From Gari tellinella (Eukaryota > Mollusca > Bivalvia > Cardiida > Psammobiidae): a stretch of DNA of 64,000 nt. Numbering within the stretch: the first letter of the stretch is position 1; the number at the start of each line of letters is the position of its first letter. The notes under the pieces were generated by a model, which saw only the letters and a list, made by a program, of their open reading frames with translations, was not told the origin of the DNA and did no database searches. Shown one piece after another: positions 32,282 through 42,270 of the stretch. The stretch spans positions 46,711,786-46,775,785 of the forward strand of contig OV277862.1 of assembly GCA_922989275.2 (NCBI GenBank), given 5' to 3'. Both the position numbers and the translations under genes were made by a program.

Positions 32282-32409
32282 AATTTAGGTGTTTTATTTT
32301 CTGAAAACACATTTCTTTTCGAATTATCCTTCTGAAACTACAAGCAACTTAATTATACGGGCATACAGAATACATTAATCGGTATCTTAGTTACTAATGC
32401 TGTGTGACA

Positions 32410-32600
32410 GTACCATAAAATGTAGAATACAATTGTTTTGGAAATTTCGACGATTTAATATTACCTAAGTAACAAACAGTTTGGAGCTTGATCAGACGTC
32501 GGATAACCCGGCTTCTGATCCGACTCTAAATTACTTGCAATAAGATAAGTTTTAACTACATACTCTTTTATTAGTGAAATATAACGTCTTCTAAACAGCA
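32410..32600 (+). mobile_element. Family A MITE, degenerate
   Basis: AAAATGTAGAATACAATTG, GTAACAAACAGTTTGGAGC, TTGATCAGACGTCGG, CCCGGCTTCTGATCCG, and AACGTCTTCTAAACAG. It separates the two fold-back copies. Confidence 0.7.
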
Positions 32601-32656
32601 CGGTACTATTATAAATGATACACAGAAATACAACAGTAAAACAATAATGTTTCACT

Positions 32657-33010
32657 CACAGGTACTTGACACATTCATCTAGATCTATTACCAAAAAAAT
32701 GTTATTTTACTAGACTTCTATTAGAGATATAAGGTATACAACGGAATCCAACTTTTTAAAACTTTGTAAATGCACGTACTGTGGCGTTATTTGACGGAAT
32801 TTAATGAAATAAAATGTAGATATTGATAAATAATCATTTCCCGAGGGTACCGCAAGAGAATATCGGCGATTTAGTCTATTTTAGCATCAGTTTAAGTCGA
32901 TAGTTAAGACTGTTGGATTCAGTTGTATACTTTGTTTCTATAATAGAGGTCTAGTAAAACAATTTTCTACTTTGGGTAATAGATCTAGATGTATGTGTCA
33001 AGAACCTGTG
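32657..33010. mobile_element. Fold-back element with about 110-bp inverted arms
   Basis: The left end CACAGGTACTTGACACAT and right end ATGTGTCAAGAACCTGTG are inverted repeats that continue inward: TCTAGATCTATTACC/GGTAATAGATCTAGA, TACTAGACTTCTATTAGAG/CTATAATAGAGGTCTAGTA, GGAATCCAAC/GTTGGATTC. The middle holds AAATGTAGATATTGATAAAT and CCCGAGGGTACCGC. Confidence 0.82.
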
Positions 33011-33239
33011 GTTTTACTATAGATATAGCCATATCTGAGATCCTTAATGTTATGCAAACAACGACTTATGCGAGTTAAAGATATGTGTAAAGATTGGATA
33101 TTTCGTTAAAGTAGTATGCAGTAATTATTAACCAAAAAATCCTAAAACTAGGGGCACCTTGTGGAACTATTGTAATTATGATCCATTTGATCAAATGGCC
33201 TTTGTCGCACAGCAGTTTGTACAAAAGGTGCAGACTGAA

Positions 33240-33305
33240 TGGCAAATTATGTAGACCCTGATCAGACTGCTCCCTCAGGAGCAGTCTGATCAGGTTGTAC
33301 ACTAT
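33240..33305. repeat. TGATCAGA hairpin of B2 type
   Basis: ATTATGTAGACCCTGATCAG, ACTGCTCCCTCAGGAGCAGT, CTGATCAGGTTGTACACTAT. The inner arm ACTGCTCC/GGAGCAGT is perfect although it differs from every other copy. Confidence 0.85.
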
Positions 33306-33661
33306 TTTCTCAGTTATGTGTCGCCTAACACTCTGTGCAATATCAGTATAGATTACACTGGTACTAACAAGTCTTTAAGACCTTGCTCAAACTCTCTAGA
33401 TATTCTTGGTCTAAACATGATCAAAACTGTTTACGATTATACAAATGTTTCTGAAGTTAAACCATGTAGTAAAACAGACGCTATTTCAGGCATACAGTAT
33501 TATAATAATATCATTAATATATATATATGAATGTTTATGAAGTTAAGTACCTAAATTAACTATCATATTGAATAAAACCAAAGGATATTTTTGGCATACC
33601 GTATCATTAATATATTTAGTGAATATATTAGACAGGTTTGACGTCATTATGATATCAACTA

Positions 33662-33905
33662 GTTAACACGTTCACTGTCGTGACGTTTTAAGCTTTAAAC
33701 AATAGTCGTCTGCTTATAATTCTCAAATTTAGATTTCAGGCGTTTTCACTGGAAACACAAGGATACCAGTGCCAAATCGTTTGGATCCTGACCAGTATTT
33801 GAACTTCTTTCCTGTAAAGTAGACCAAATAAGTATTTGCAATAATTTGGACCTTAATTAAGGGCCGAATAATTCGGCGTCTGGTCATAATGAAAACTGTT
33901 TATGT
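33662..33905 (+). mobile_element. Family B MITE, broken
   Basis: AGTTAACACGTTCACTGTCG start, ATAGTCGTCTGC, CAAATCGTTTGGATCC, TGACCAGTATTTGAACT, then a second half hairpin at 33836-33905 (ATTTGGACCTTAATTAAGGG, TCGGCGTCTGGTCAT, AAACTGTTT). Confidence 0.55.
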
Positions 33906-34391
33906 TAAATATATTTTATTGACATATATATATGTACAACCATATAGCACACGTTCATAATCAAATTAACAAAATACAAAAACAAAGGCAAAAGGGTTAG
34001 ACTAAAAATTCTGCCAACATAAGTTACGGTCACCCGAAAGCTGTTCGTGACTCATATCAATGTTTTTGAAGTGAAAGTGCCTAAAACAAAAACAGAGGCT
34101 ATATTTTGGAGACATAATTACTAAATTATTGTTTTCGACAGGGTTGTCGTCATCTAGGTAAGGGTTACTATGGCATTGGGCAATTAACTCGCGCAATATT
34201 TATAGAAAATGAAAACAATGATATTATATGTAGTGAGTCATTGATTGCATTAAGACACTGGCTTGTACATGTGACAATGAACTAAACCTACTATATAAAT
34301 AAGCATAAATAAGCAAGAAATGTAATCGAAATGTACACATAATACAATAATGATCATACTTAACCAGAAATGGGTGTCAAAGCCACCTGAT
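33906..34391. other. No recognisable feature
   Basis: AT-rich DNA leading into the satellite element. Confidence 0.4.
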
Positions 34392-35628
34392 GCTCGCCTG
34401 TTTAAAATTTAATTCTAAAAACATCTTGTATCGAAAACAAATCGATTTTCAGTTTTGAAAGATTAATAAAAAAAAACCCGTCCAAATCAAATTAACTTGG
34501 TGATTTGAGGTAAATACAACTAAGTTCAAAACATGTAAAAAATTGAAATAAATTAAATCATTTTTTAATTCCAACTTTATAACATCAATGTTTGTTCCCA
34601 ATTGAACCTCCATACAAAATTTCAGCACCCTAGCACAAATATTAAGCTTTAAAACAACCCGTCCAAAAAACTTTAACCTTGGATCACCTAAGTCCAAAAC
34701 ATGCTAAATATTGAAATAAATTATAACATTTTTAAATTCCAACTTATAACATCAATGTTTGACACCAAATGAACCTCCATACAAAATTTCAGCACTCTTG
34801 TACAAGTATTAAACTTTATAACAACCCGTCCAAAAAACTTTAACCTGGGGTTTTGCAACAACAAATCTAAGTCCAAAACATGTTAAAAATTGAAATAAAG
34901 TTTGAATTAAGTTTCAACTTCATAACATCAATGTTTAACCCCAAATGAACCTTCATACAAAATTTAAGCACCCTAGCACAAATGTTAAGCTTTAAAACAA
35001 CCCGTCCAAAAAACTTTAACCTGGGATAAACTAAGTCCAAAACATGTTAAAAATTAAAATAAATTAAATTATTATTAAATTCCAACTTTATTACATCAAT
35101 GTTTGACACCAAATGAACCTCCATACAAAATTTCAGCGCTCTTGTACAAGTATTAAACTTTAAATCAACCCGTCCAAAACACTTTAACCTGGTAATTTGT
35201 AGTCGAAAAACCTAAGTCCAAAACATGTTAAAAATTGAAATAAATTAAAATTATTTTTAAGTTTCAACTTCATAACATCAATGTTTAACCCCAAATGAAC
35301 CTCCATACAAAATGTCAGCACCCTAACACAAGTATTAAACTTTGAAACAACCCGTCCAAAAAACTTTAACCTGGTAGTTTGTAGTTGAAAAACCTAAGTC
35401 CAAAACATGTTGGAAATTGACATAAATTAAAATTATTTTTAAATTCCAACATCATAACATCAATGTTTAACCCCAAATAAACCTCCATACAAAATTGCAT
35501 AACCCTAGCACAAATATTAAGCTTTAAAACAACCCGTCCAAAAAACTTTAACCTTGGCCACGCCTACGCTCACGCTCACTCACGCCGGGGGTATGACATT
35601 AGCTCTGCTGTTCTACGAACAGGCGAGC
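34392..35628. mobile_element. Satellite-bearing element (HINE/pearl-like)
   Basis: An inverted 11-bp sequence brackets the unit: GCTCGCCTGTT at 34392-34402 and AACAGGCGAGC at 35618-35628. The right end also folds on itself (AGCTCTGCTGTTC TAC GAACAGGCGAGCT). Inside lies a tandem array, and after it CACGCCTACGCTCACGCTC and GGGGGTATGACATTAGCTC. This layout of short inverted ends, internal tandem repeats and 3' hairpin is known from Helentron-derived bivalve elements. No protein is encoded. Confidence 0.65.
34476..35570 (+). repeat. Tandem array, seven starts, 167-182 bp units
   Basis: The anchor ACCCGTCCAAA occurs at about 34476, 34657, 34824, 35000, 35168, 35350 and 35532, followed by ACTTTAACCTGG, AAGTCCAAAACATG, ACATCAATGTTT, AATGAACCTCCATACAAAAT and AGCACCCTAGCACAAGTATT. 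Confidence 0.92.
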
Positions 35629-35830
35629 TAAAAATGATATATTATAATATGATATTTTGGAAATGTTAACAATTTATGAAAGTGCCTAAAACAAACCAAG
35701 ATTTTATTATAGGCATGCACTATTAGTATGTGTTCGACAGGTTGGGCGTCATTAAATCAATGTTGGCACTTATTTCGCGCATTGTATATAGTACTGGTGA
35801 CACAAGTGAGCCATTGCTTATGTGAAAGTA

Positions 35831-36077
35831 TTAACCTTTCATGCTAAAACTTTTCGGCAGATGTTTACCCGTTCACCGCTGTATTGTCGTCTGTTTCAGT
35901 ATTGCTGTCTGCAAGACACGTTTGAAAGTTAGATTTAATGTTGTACGCCTTAATAAAGAAAGTTAAGAGTGTCAAACAGTTTGGGTTCTGATAAGACACC
36001 GCGTTAGACGGCGTCTGATCAGGACTCCAATTATTTGCAAACGCGCTTTAAAGCGTCATTGAAAGTGAAAGAGTTAA
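35831..36077 (+). mobile_element. Family B MITE, full length with TTAA ends
   Basis: 247 bp between TTAA at 35831-35834 and 36074-36077. Left end TTAACCTTTCATGC, right end GAAAGTGAAAGAGTTAA. Hairpin (about 35969-36041) moderately decayed: GTTTGGGTTCTGATAAGACA/GGCGTCTGATCAGGACTCC. Confidence 0.9.
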
Positions 36078-36189
36078 GATGCATGTCAAGCTACAAATTT
36101 ATGTAGTCATGGTCTTACATTATTATGTGATATGAAGGAACAAAAGTAGTAACAGAATTATATCCCGTCAAATAGCACTCAGCGCACAC

Positions 36190-36580
36190 CATTCAATGAT
36201 ATTTCAAAATAACATATTTTGGAAAGAATACCATTTATATCAATCTGACTGACAAACACGTAGGGGGTCTGGTAAGATCTATGGTAAACCTTGGGCCCGT
36301 TTTACTTACGCAAAATGTTTGCGTAAGTCAAAATCGTTTAACTCTTATTTTTCGATCATAAACGTTTGCAAACAGCAAATAGCCACATCAGAGGACGCGC
36401 AAAAAGCGCGTCCTCTGATCTGGCTATTTGTTGTTTGTAGCAAGTGATAATATAAAATACAAATTAAAATTAATTTGCGTAAGTTGTTTAGTAAAAGGTC
36501 GGGTTGGTTACATATATTTTCGGCGTTTGCATTGGAAATTAATATTTTGGTATAAACGCGTTTATTAATTTTGATAGGAT
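36190..36580 (+). mobile_element. Old family A copy split by family E
   Basis: ATCAATCTGACTGACAAACACG on the left and GTTTGCATTGGAAATTAATA, TATAAACGCGTTTATTAAT on the right are family A. A family E element separates them. Confidence 0.6.
36293..36503. mobile_element. Family E MITE with its own hairpin
   Basis: Ends GGGCCCGTTTTACTTACGCA and GCGTAAGTTG-TTAGTAAAAGGTCGGG. A long hairpin (36362-36440) has GCAAACAGCAAATAGCC, CATCAGAGGACGCGC, AAAAA, GCGCGTCCTCTGATC, TGGCTATTTGTTGTTTG. Its order (GCAAACAG, spacer, GCC, ATCAGA, GC-rich apex) parallels the hairpin of families A, B and D with different bases. Confidence 0.8.
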
Positions 36581-36584
36581 ATGT

Positions 36585-36863
36585 ACAGCGAAGAAGACGT
36601 GATTATTTCGCAATAAACGTGTTAACACTTAAATTATTAAATTACAGTTAAACTGTTATGTCCGATGCAAACAGTTTGGAAACAAATAAGACGCCCGGGA
36701 ACGCGTTGTCTGATCATGTTCCAAACTGTTTGACACCGTGACTCATCTTGACATAAATACCAGTAGTGAGAATTGTCAAAGAGTTGTCATTTCCTACATT
36801 TTAGTACAGTACGTTTGCTTTTAATTTGCGTTAATACGTGAAAGAATAACATCTTTTCCACTG
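36585..36863 (-). mobile_element. Family A MITE, diverged, long
   Basis: CAGCGAAGAAGACG and CATCTTTTCCACTG ends, hairpin CAAACAGTTTGGAA, CAAATAAGACGCCCGG, CGTTGTCTGATCATG, TTCCAAACTGTTTG. Confidence 0.82.
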
Positions 36864-37587
36864 TAGCGCCTTTTCCTTTTTAACACGTATTGTGCACAGT
36901 GGAAAATAATAAGGTTTGACAGATCATGCTTCTGTTGTTAGACTTTCAAGCAATAAGGCATTTTCAAACACCTGGATATGATAGTGCCGCAACCAGCATC
37001 CCGTTCACGACTTGTCTTTGAGTTGCTGTAGTTTGCAGTGTCGCAAAAATTGGTCAAACTGTATGTAAATTACATGTACATGTATAAAAGAGAATATTGG
37101 GCCACTGTAAAATTTGGGATAACAAGGTAACCAGACCCAAAGAGTTTGAATTGAGTCTTAGAGTGTTCTCAAGTATTTGATAGGTGAGATTTGAGCATTT
37201 GCTCAACTCTGATCGAGAAAATGCTTAAGACCAATCTGAGACTCAACTCAAACTCTTTACATGTATAACCTTTGGGTCTGGTTCTACGTTTCAGACTGTT
37301 TTAGTCAACAACGTGCCGTACTTTTATTATATGTTTCATTTAGGTTTTTTTAAGAAACGCTTGAAAAAGAAGAAACATTACTTCTGGGAACTTGTAAAGA
37401 CCTTAGAAGTGTTTTTTATTGGGAAGTAAAGGTTTAATACAGCGTTCTTTAAGTTATAAAATAGCCGACCTCTGAGGTAGATAGTATTGTTCCCGTTCAA
37501 ACAAAACTGGAAGCAAATATGTGAAAATAGGTTTACACGTGAATACGTTGGTTCTTTGTAGATGTTTAATATATTTCTGCCAATTTG
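36864..37587. other. No gene; one imperfect inverted repeat
   Basis: At 37125-37280 the words ACCAGACCCAAA, GAGTTTGAATTGAGTCT and GATTTGAGCATTTGCTCAACTC return as complements (AGACTCAACTCAAACTC, TTTGGGTCTGG), giving a roughly 150-bp palindrome of unknown class. Confidence 0.6.
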
Positions 37588-37760
37588 TTACAGAGGAGAA
37601 GTTAGTTTTCCCCTATGAATACATATACATATAAATAACTATTTCCCGGCGTCTGATCAGGGTCTAAACTGTTTTCCACTGAAAACTTAAAGTAAATCAA
37701 CAACACGTTCAATACCTTTACTTTAAACTTCTACATTATTTTATTGTAATGCGCCTTGTG
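37588..37760 (-). mobile_element. Family A MITE, degenerate
   Basis: CAGAGGAGAAGTTAG, TTTCCCCTATGAATACA, then TTTCCCGGCGTCTGATCAGG, GTCTAAACTG and ATTTTATTGTAATGCG. Confidence 0.55.
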
Positions 37761-37779
37761 TTGTTTCTTTGTGTCATTG

Positions 37780-37830
37780 TTGTAAGAGGAGAATCGTTGT
37801 CCGGAGGGCCGTTATAGGGAGGGAGCACTG
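37780..37830 (+). mobile_element. Family D MITE, right terminus
   Basis: AGGAGAATCGTTGTCCGG, GGGCCGTTATAGGGAGG and GAGCACTG followed by TA, matching the right end of the D copy at 41.3-41.9 kb. Confidence 0.65.
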
Positions 37831-37969
37831 TAATCTTCATTTTAACTTCGATACTTATGAGACGTCGAGTCCTTCGAAGTGTAATTTGGTTGCAAACAGT
37901 TTGCAATCTATAGACATTAATTCTAAGCACACATACGCGTTTGATGGAAAAATAATTAGTTACACCCAC

Positions 37970-38205
37970 TGTCCGATGGAGAAGACGTTATTACTATCTG
38001 TTGAGACACCAACGAGACGCAAACGCAATGCACTGACGTGCAGAAAAAACATTTTTGTTACATTTCTAACGATTTATTTGTATTTGAGTGGCAAACAGTT
38101 TGGGTCCAGATCAGACGTCGGGTTACCCGGCGTCTGATCTGGCTCCAATCTGTTTGCAGCGGTAATAAGGTTTTTAGCATAAACGCGTTTGTTGGAAAAT
38201 ACCGG
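37970..38205 (+). mobile_element. Family A MITE, diverged
   Basis: GTCCGATGGAGAAGACG start, CGAGACGCAAACGCAATGC, a good hairpin (GGGTCCAGATCAGACGTCGG/CCCGGCGTCTGATCTGGC), AGCATAAACGCGTTTGTTGG; the right terminus is lost. Confidence 0.8.
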
Positions 38206-38392
38206 TAGATAGGTACCCTCATCTGTAGCTACCGCCCACACACTTTCAGATCCCGGTTTGTATTGTATATAAGTACGCAGTATCTAAATCAATAAAAGCC
38301 GTATTGATGCTAACAGGCTTTTCTCCTGTAGAGACAGTGTACAGTGCAACATCGTATAGTGGTGCTACATCGAGGGTTTATTGGACACATAC

Positions 38393-38653
38393 AGTGGAGA
38401 ATCTGTTATTCTTTCCCGTTTAAACGCAAACGTACGCAAACGCACGCAAACGCAAAACACTAAAACGTAGAAAAATACAATTTTTTGACAATTCTGATAA
38501 TTCATCTTTATCTTGGTGGCAAACAGTTTGGAGCCTGATCAGACGCCGGGTTACCCGGCGTCTGATCTGGCTCCAAACCGTTTGCAGTGAAAATAATACA
38601 TGTAGTTTTAGGGTAAACGCGTTTATTGGGAAAGAATAACGTTTTCTCCACTG
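38393..38653 (+). mobile_element. Family A MITE with decamer and TACATGTA inserts
   Basis: 261 bp. Against the 246-bp form it gains one ACGCACGCAA decamer in the left subterminal repeat and a 6-bp insertion at 38597-38604, where AATAATACATGTAGTTTT replaces AATAATAGTTTT; one A is missing near the left end. A further CAGCGAAGAAAAACG fragment follows. Confidence 0.92.
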
Positions 38654-38944
38654 TATACAGCGAAGAAAAACGTTGTTATTTCCTGATTAATCCCTTTAAA
38701 ACAAACGGATTATTCCATGCGTATATATTAGATTATTCTATTATTTATGTCAGGAGAGCCTAGTCTGATTTCTTATTTTTGTTTTGTTTCATATTGAACT
38801 TTCTGTCAGCAAACAGGGTAGACGCTGATCAGACGCCGTACTGTTTGCCTAGGTCATCAACATGGGACACTAGGCACAAAAGGGTTACACGAACGAGTGG
38901 CAATGCAATGAACTGTAGAAAAACTGCAATGCTTGTAAATGATA

Positions 38945-39190
38945 CAGTGGAGAAAACGTTATTCTTTCCCAATAAACACGTTTACCCTAAAACTATTATT
39001 TTCACTGAAAACAGTTTGGAGCCAGATCAGACGCCGGGTAACCCGGCGTCTGATCAGGCTCCAAACTGTTTGCCACCAAGATAAAGATGAATTATCAGAA
39101 TTGTCAAAAAGTTGTATTTTTCTACGTTTTAGTGCTTTGCGTTTGCGTACGTTTGCGTTTAAATGGGAAAGAATAACAGATTCTCCACTG
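38945..39190 (-). mobile_element. Family A MITE, full length
   Basis: 246 bp, TA-flanked. Preceded by eroded A-like pieces (CAGACGCCGTACTGTTTGC at about 38830). Confidence 0.92.
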
Positions 39191-39330
39191 TAATGCTGTA
39201 TTTTCCTCTGACTGGCAACCAGTTTGGAGCCTGTTTGATCTGGATGCACACTGTTTGCAATTGATATAATTGTTTAAGCAGAATGAATTTCGTCTTTTCT
39301 ATGATATACAATGGGTGAATTTGACACATA

Positions 39331-39676
39331 CAGCGCCCCTCCTTACAACGACCCTCACAACAACGACCCCCTTCTTACAACGACCCCTGTCGCAGTTCCC
39401 TAAACAGGACACTTATGTCCAACCTTTTAACGACTGCAATGCCGTCTGTTTAAAACTGCCGTCTGCCGTGTTTCTCAAAGTTACATAATGAGCATGGTGA
39501 CAAGAAAAAACTTAAGGACGATTGACAAACAGCTTGAATCAAGATCAGACGCCGCGTTACGCGGCGTCTATCTGGACTCAAGCTGTTTGTAAATGTTCCT
39601 CCCTATAACGACTCCCTCCGAACAACGCACATCCTTGTTGTTTCCCGTTGGGTTTCGTTGTAGGAAGGGGGCGCTG
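39331..39676 (+). mobile_element. Family D MITE, full length
   Basis: 346 bp flanked by TA; termini CAGCGCCCCTCCTTACAAC and GTTGTAGGAAGGGGGCGCTG, i.e. GCGCCCC pairs with GGGGCGC where the 14.5-kb copy has GTTCCCT/AGGGAAC. Hairpin at about 39525-39590: GACAAACAGCTTGAATC, AAGATCAGACGCCGCG, TTA, CGCGGCGTCTATCTG. Confidence 0.9.
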
Positions 39677-39858
39677 TAAATCGTTGAAAATATGCTATAT
39701 TTTCCATTTAAATAAAGTTGAATTCAAACGCATTGCAATGACATGTTAATTGTTTTGGGTTTTTATTCTGAACTTCGCGGTCCGTAGTGTCATCCTGGCG
39801 TAATATGATTAGCAGCATTCAAATGTCCCACCATTGTATAACATATTGATAATACCTA

Positions 39859-40114
39859 CAGGGCTGCCATAAGTTGACATGAAAAATCCTAAGATTTCCA
39901 AAATTGCATTTTTCAAGTGCGATTTTACGAATCGTACCTTTATCCTATCGGCTGTTTCTTGTTTTGTTGAAACGTGGCTGCTTAAAGCAGACTGGAAGTA
40001 AAGCAGAATCCGCCTTAAGGCGCATTCTGCTTTACTTTCAGCCTGATTTAAGCTACCATGTACAAGAAAAAAAATCCGAAGATTTAGGAAAAATCCGGAG
40101 AAATGGCAGCCCTG
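39859..40114 (-). mobile_element. Family C MITE, full length with 6-bp TSD
   Basis: 256 bp, flanked by TACCTA at 39853-39858 and 40115-40120. Hairpin arms AAAGCAGACTGGAAGTAAAG, CAGAATCCGCC and complements, with a few unpaired substitutions. Confidence 0.93.
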
Positions 40115-40402
40115 TACCTACCGTACATGTACAATCCTCTTTCAGTATCGCATTACAGTAGAGAATAAATAGGTTATGCTAAAGCAATAATTTTTATAAC
40201 TTCAAACTATTTCCTAGGTAAACAGTATAATTATATCAAGGGCTACACAATTTGTCATTTTGTAATATATTGACTAGATTTATATATACAATATATTTTC
40301 AATTTTCAATTATGGACAATAATGAAATGGGAATTAGAATTGTCCATTTGAAGTTTTTGAAATTAACTGAGTTAAACACACACACACACGCATGTATAAG
40401 TA

Positions 40403-40484
40403 TAGTGGAGAAAACGTTATTCTTTCCCAAATGCATGTGTTTACACTAAAACTAATACTTCCATGCAAACAGTATTCTCCACTG
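40403..40484 (-). mobile_element. Family A MITE, 82-bp deletion derivative
   Basis: TAGTGGAGAAAACGTTATTC, TTTACACTAAAACTAATAC and GCAAACAGT run directly into ATTCTCCACTG. Both termini are kept; nearly the whole hairpin and the other half are deleted. Confidence 0.88.
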
Positions 40485-40542
40485 TAAGAACAACATGCTT
40501 CTTGCTATAACTATTTGCTAAGATGTATAGAACATGTACATA

Positions 40543-40780
40543 CGGTGCAGAATATGTTATTCTTTCCCAATACACGCATTTACTCAAAAACTAATTAATT
40601 TCATTGTTAACAGTTTGGAGCCAGATCAGACATCGGGTAGCTCGGCGTCTAATGTTTGTCAATATTTTTAAAATAAACAGTAACTGTTATAAAACTTAAA
40701 AAATGTATGTTTACATTTTATTGCATTTGGTTTGCGTTTCGTTTGCGTTTAAACGGGAAATAATAACGTGTTGTCCACAG
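40543..40780 (-). mobile_element. Family A MITE, diverged
   Basis: CGGTGCAGAATATG and GTGTTGTCCACAG termini; hairpin GCCAGATCAGACATCGGG with the right arm lost after GCTCGGCGTCTAATG. Right subterminal zone GTTTGCGTTTCGTTTGCG. Confidence 0.82.
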
Positions 40781-40967
40781 TTATATTGAACAGGTTTATA
40801 AGCAATGCAATGCCCTCCCATAGATATTTATAATGAAACTTTCCGACAGACATACGGGGATGGTTCTTTCAAATATCTGAGCATAAATGGGTTATTTCCC
40901 TTTATAGCATACAAATGTAGCTATAGCCTTAACCATTAATATGTTGATCTAGACTTGGCTGGTAAAT

Positions 40968-41102
40968 AGTTTAACATTATTCAATACTAGCGACGAGTGT
41001 ACTCGTCATTAATAAAAAAAAAGTACCTGTGAAATGTATATATGGCCTATGCAAACAGTGTATATCTAGATCAGAGGGTTCCTTACTGATCAGGGTCTGC
41101 AG
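40968..41102 (-). mobile_element. Family B2 MITE, partial
   Basis: GCGACGAGTGTACTCGTC, AAGTACCTGTGAAATG, hairpin GCAAACAGTGTATATCTAGATC, AGAGGG, TGATCAGGGTCTGCAGTGG. Confidence 0.65.
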
Positions 41103-41323
41103 TGGTAACATTTTTTCAATATAATGTTAAAATCAACTCAAGCAGTAATTGTCAAAATTGGACTACACGCAATAAAACATTGGAAATGTCTATTAAAGGA
41201 TCTAACCAGATAATTTCTGATCGAGTTTGATATGAGTACCCATACAGCTTGTCACGCGTGTTTAGGCATTTGTGAAGTAGAAACCTACGGAAATATGTTA
41301 GAACCAGTATAGCTAACGATATA

Positions 41324-41937
41324 CAGTGCTACAGTGGAGAATCTGTTATTCTTTCCCGTTTAAACGCAAACGTACGCAAACGCAAAACACTAAAACGTAG
41401 AAAAGTACAACTTTTTGACAATTCTGATAATTCATCTTTATCTTGGTGGCAAACAGTTTGGAGCCTGATGAGACGCCGCGTTACCAGGCGTCTGATCTGG
41501 CTCCAAACTGTTTGCAGTGAAAATAGTAGTTTTAGGGTAAACGCGTTTATTGGGAAAGAATAACGTTTTCTCCACTGTACATCTCTACAACAACATCCAA
41601 TGGGAGACAAATATTATGTGAGCAGTTCGGATGGTGTTGTTATAGGGAGGGAAATTGGCTTACATTTGCAAACATCTGAAATCAAGACCAAACGCCGTGT
41701 ATCGCGGCGTCTGATCTGGGTTTAAGATGTTTGTCACTTGTCATTGTGTTGTTTTTTCTGTGAAACTGTCCAATATGTAATTTGAGAAAAACAACAGATG
41801 GCAATTTTAAGCAGACGAATTAGCAGCCGTGAAATGTTGGACATACATTGTAATTGTCTTGTTTGGGGGACTAACGGAAAGCGTTGGAATAAGGACGGAA
41901 TCGTTGTTCAGAGGGCCGTTATAGAGAGTGTTCATTG
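41324..41937 (-). mobile_element. Family D MITE, terminus hit by family A
   Basis: CAGTGC, then a family A insertion eight bases into the element, then CATCTCTACAACAACATCC. The hairpin (41668-41735) has ATCTGAAATCAAGACCAAAC and CGCGGCGTCTGATCTGG. The right end AGAGAGTGTTCATTG is followed by TA. About 366 bp without the insert. Confidence 0.82.
41332..41577 (+). mobile_element. Family A MITE nested in a family D terminus
   Basis: 246 bp. Removing it with one TA restores CAGTGCTACATCTCTACAAC, the D terminus. The inner hairpin apex is mismatched (GACGCCGCGTTACCAGGCGTC). Confidence 0.93.
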
Positions 41938-42024
41938 TATGTATATAAATGCTACACAATTTGACTGTACAGGATGTCTGCTTTTGGTCTTAACTGTTTG
42001 CAAAGTATACTTTAGATACGTAGA

Positions 42025-42270
42025 TAGTGGAGAATCTGTTATTCTTTCCCGTTTAAACGCAAACGTACGCAAACGCAAAACACTAAAACGTAGAAAAGTA
42101 AAACTTTTTGACAATTCTGATAATTCATCTTTATCTTGGTGGCAAACAGTTTGGAGCCTGATCAGACGCCGGGTTACCCGGCGTCTGATCTGGCTCCAAA
42201 CTGTTTACAGTGAAAATAATAGTTTTAGCGTAAACGCGTTTATTGGGAAAGAATAACGTTTTCTCCACTG
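42025..42270 (+). mobile_element. Family A MITE, full length
   Basis: 246 bp with a first-base change (TAGTGG for CAGTGG); hairpin perfect at the apex. Confidence 0.92.

Noticed and set aside
34476..35570. CRISPR-like array
   Set aside because: Units are contiguous 167-182 bp tandem repeats without unique spacers, and the genome is eukaryotic.
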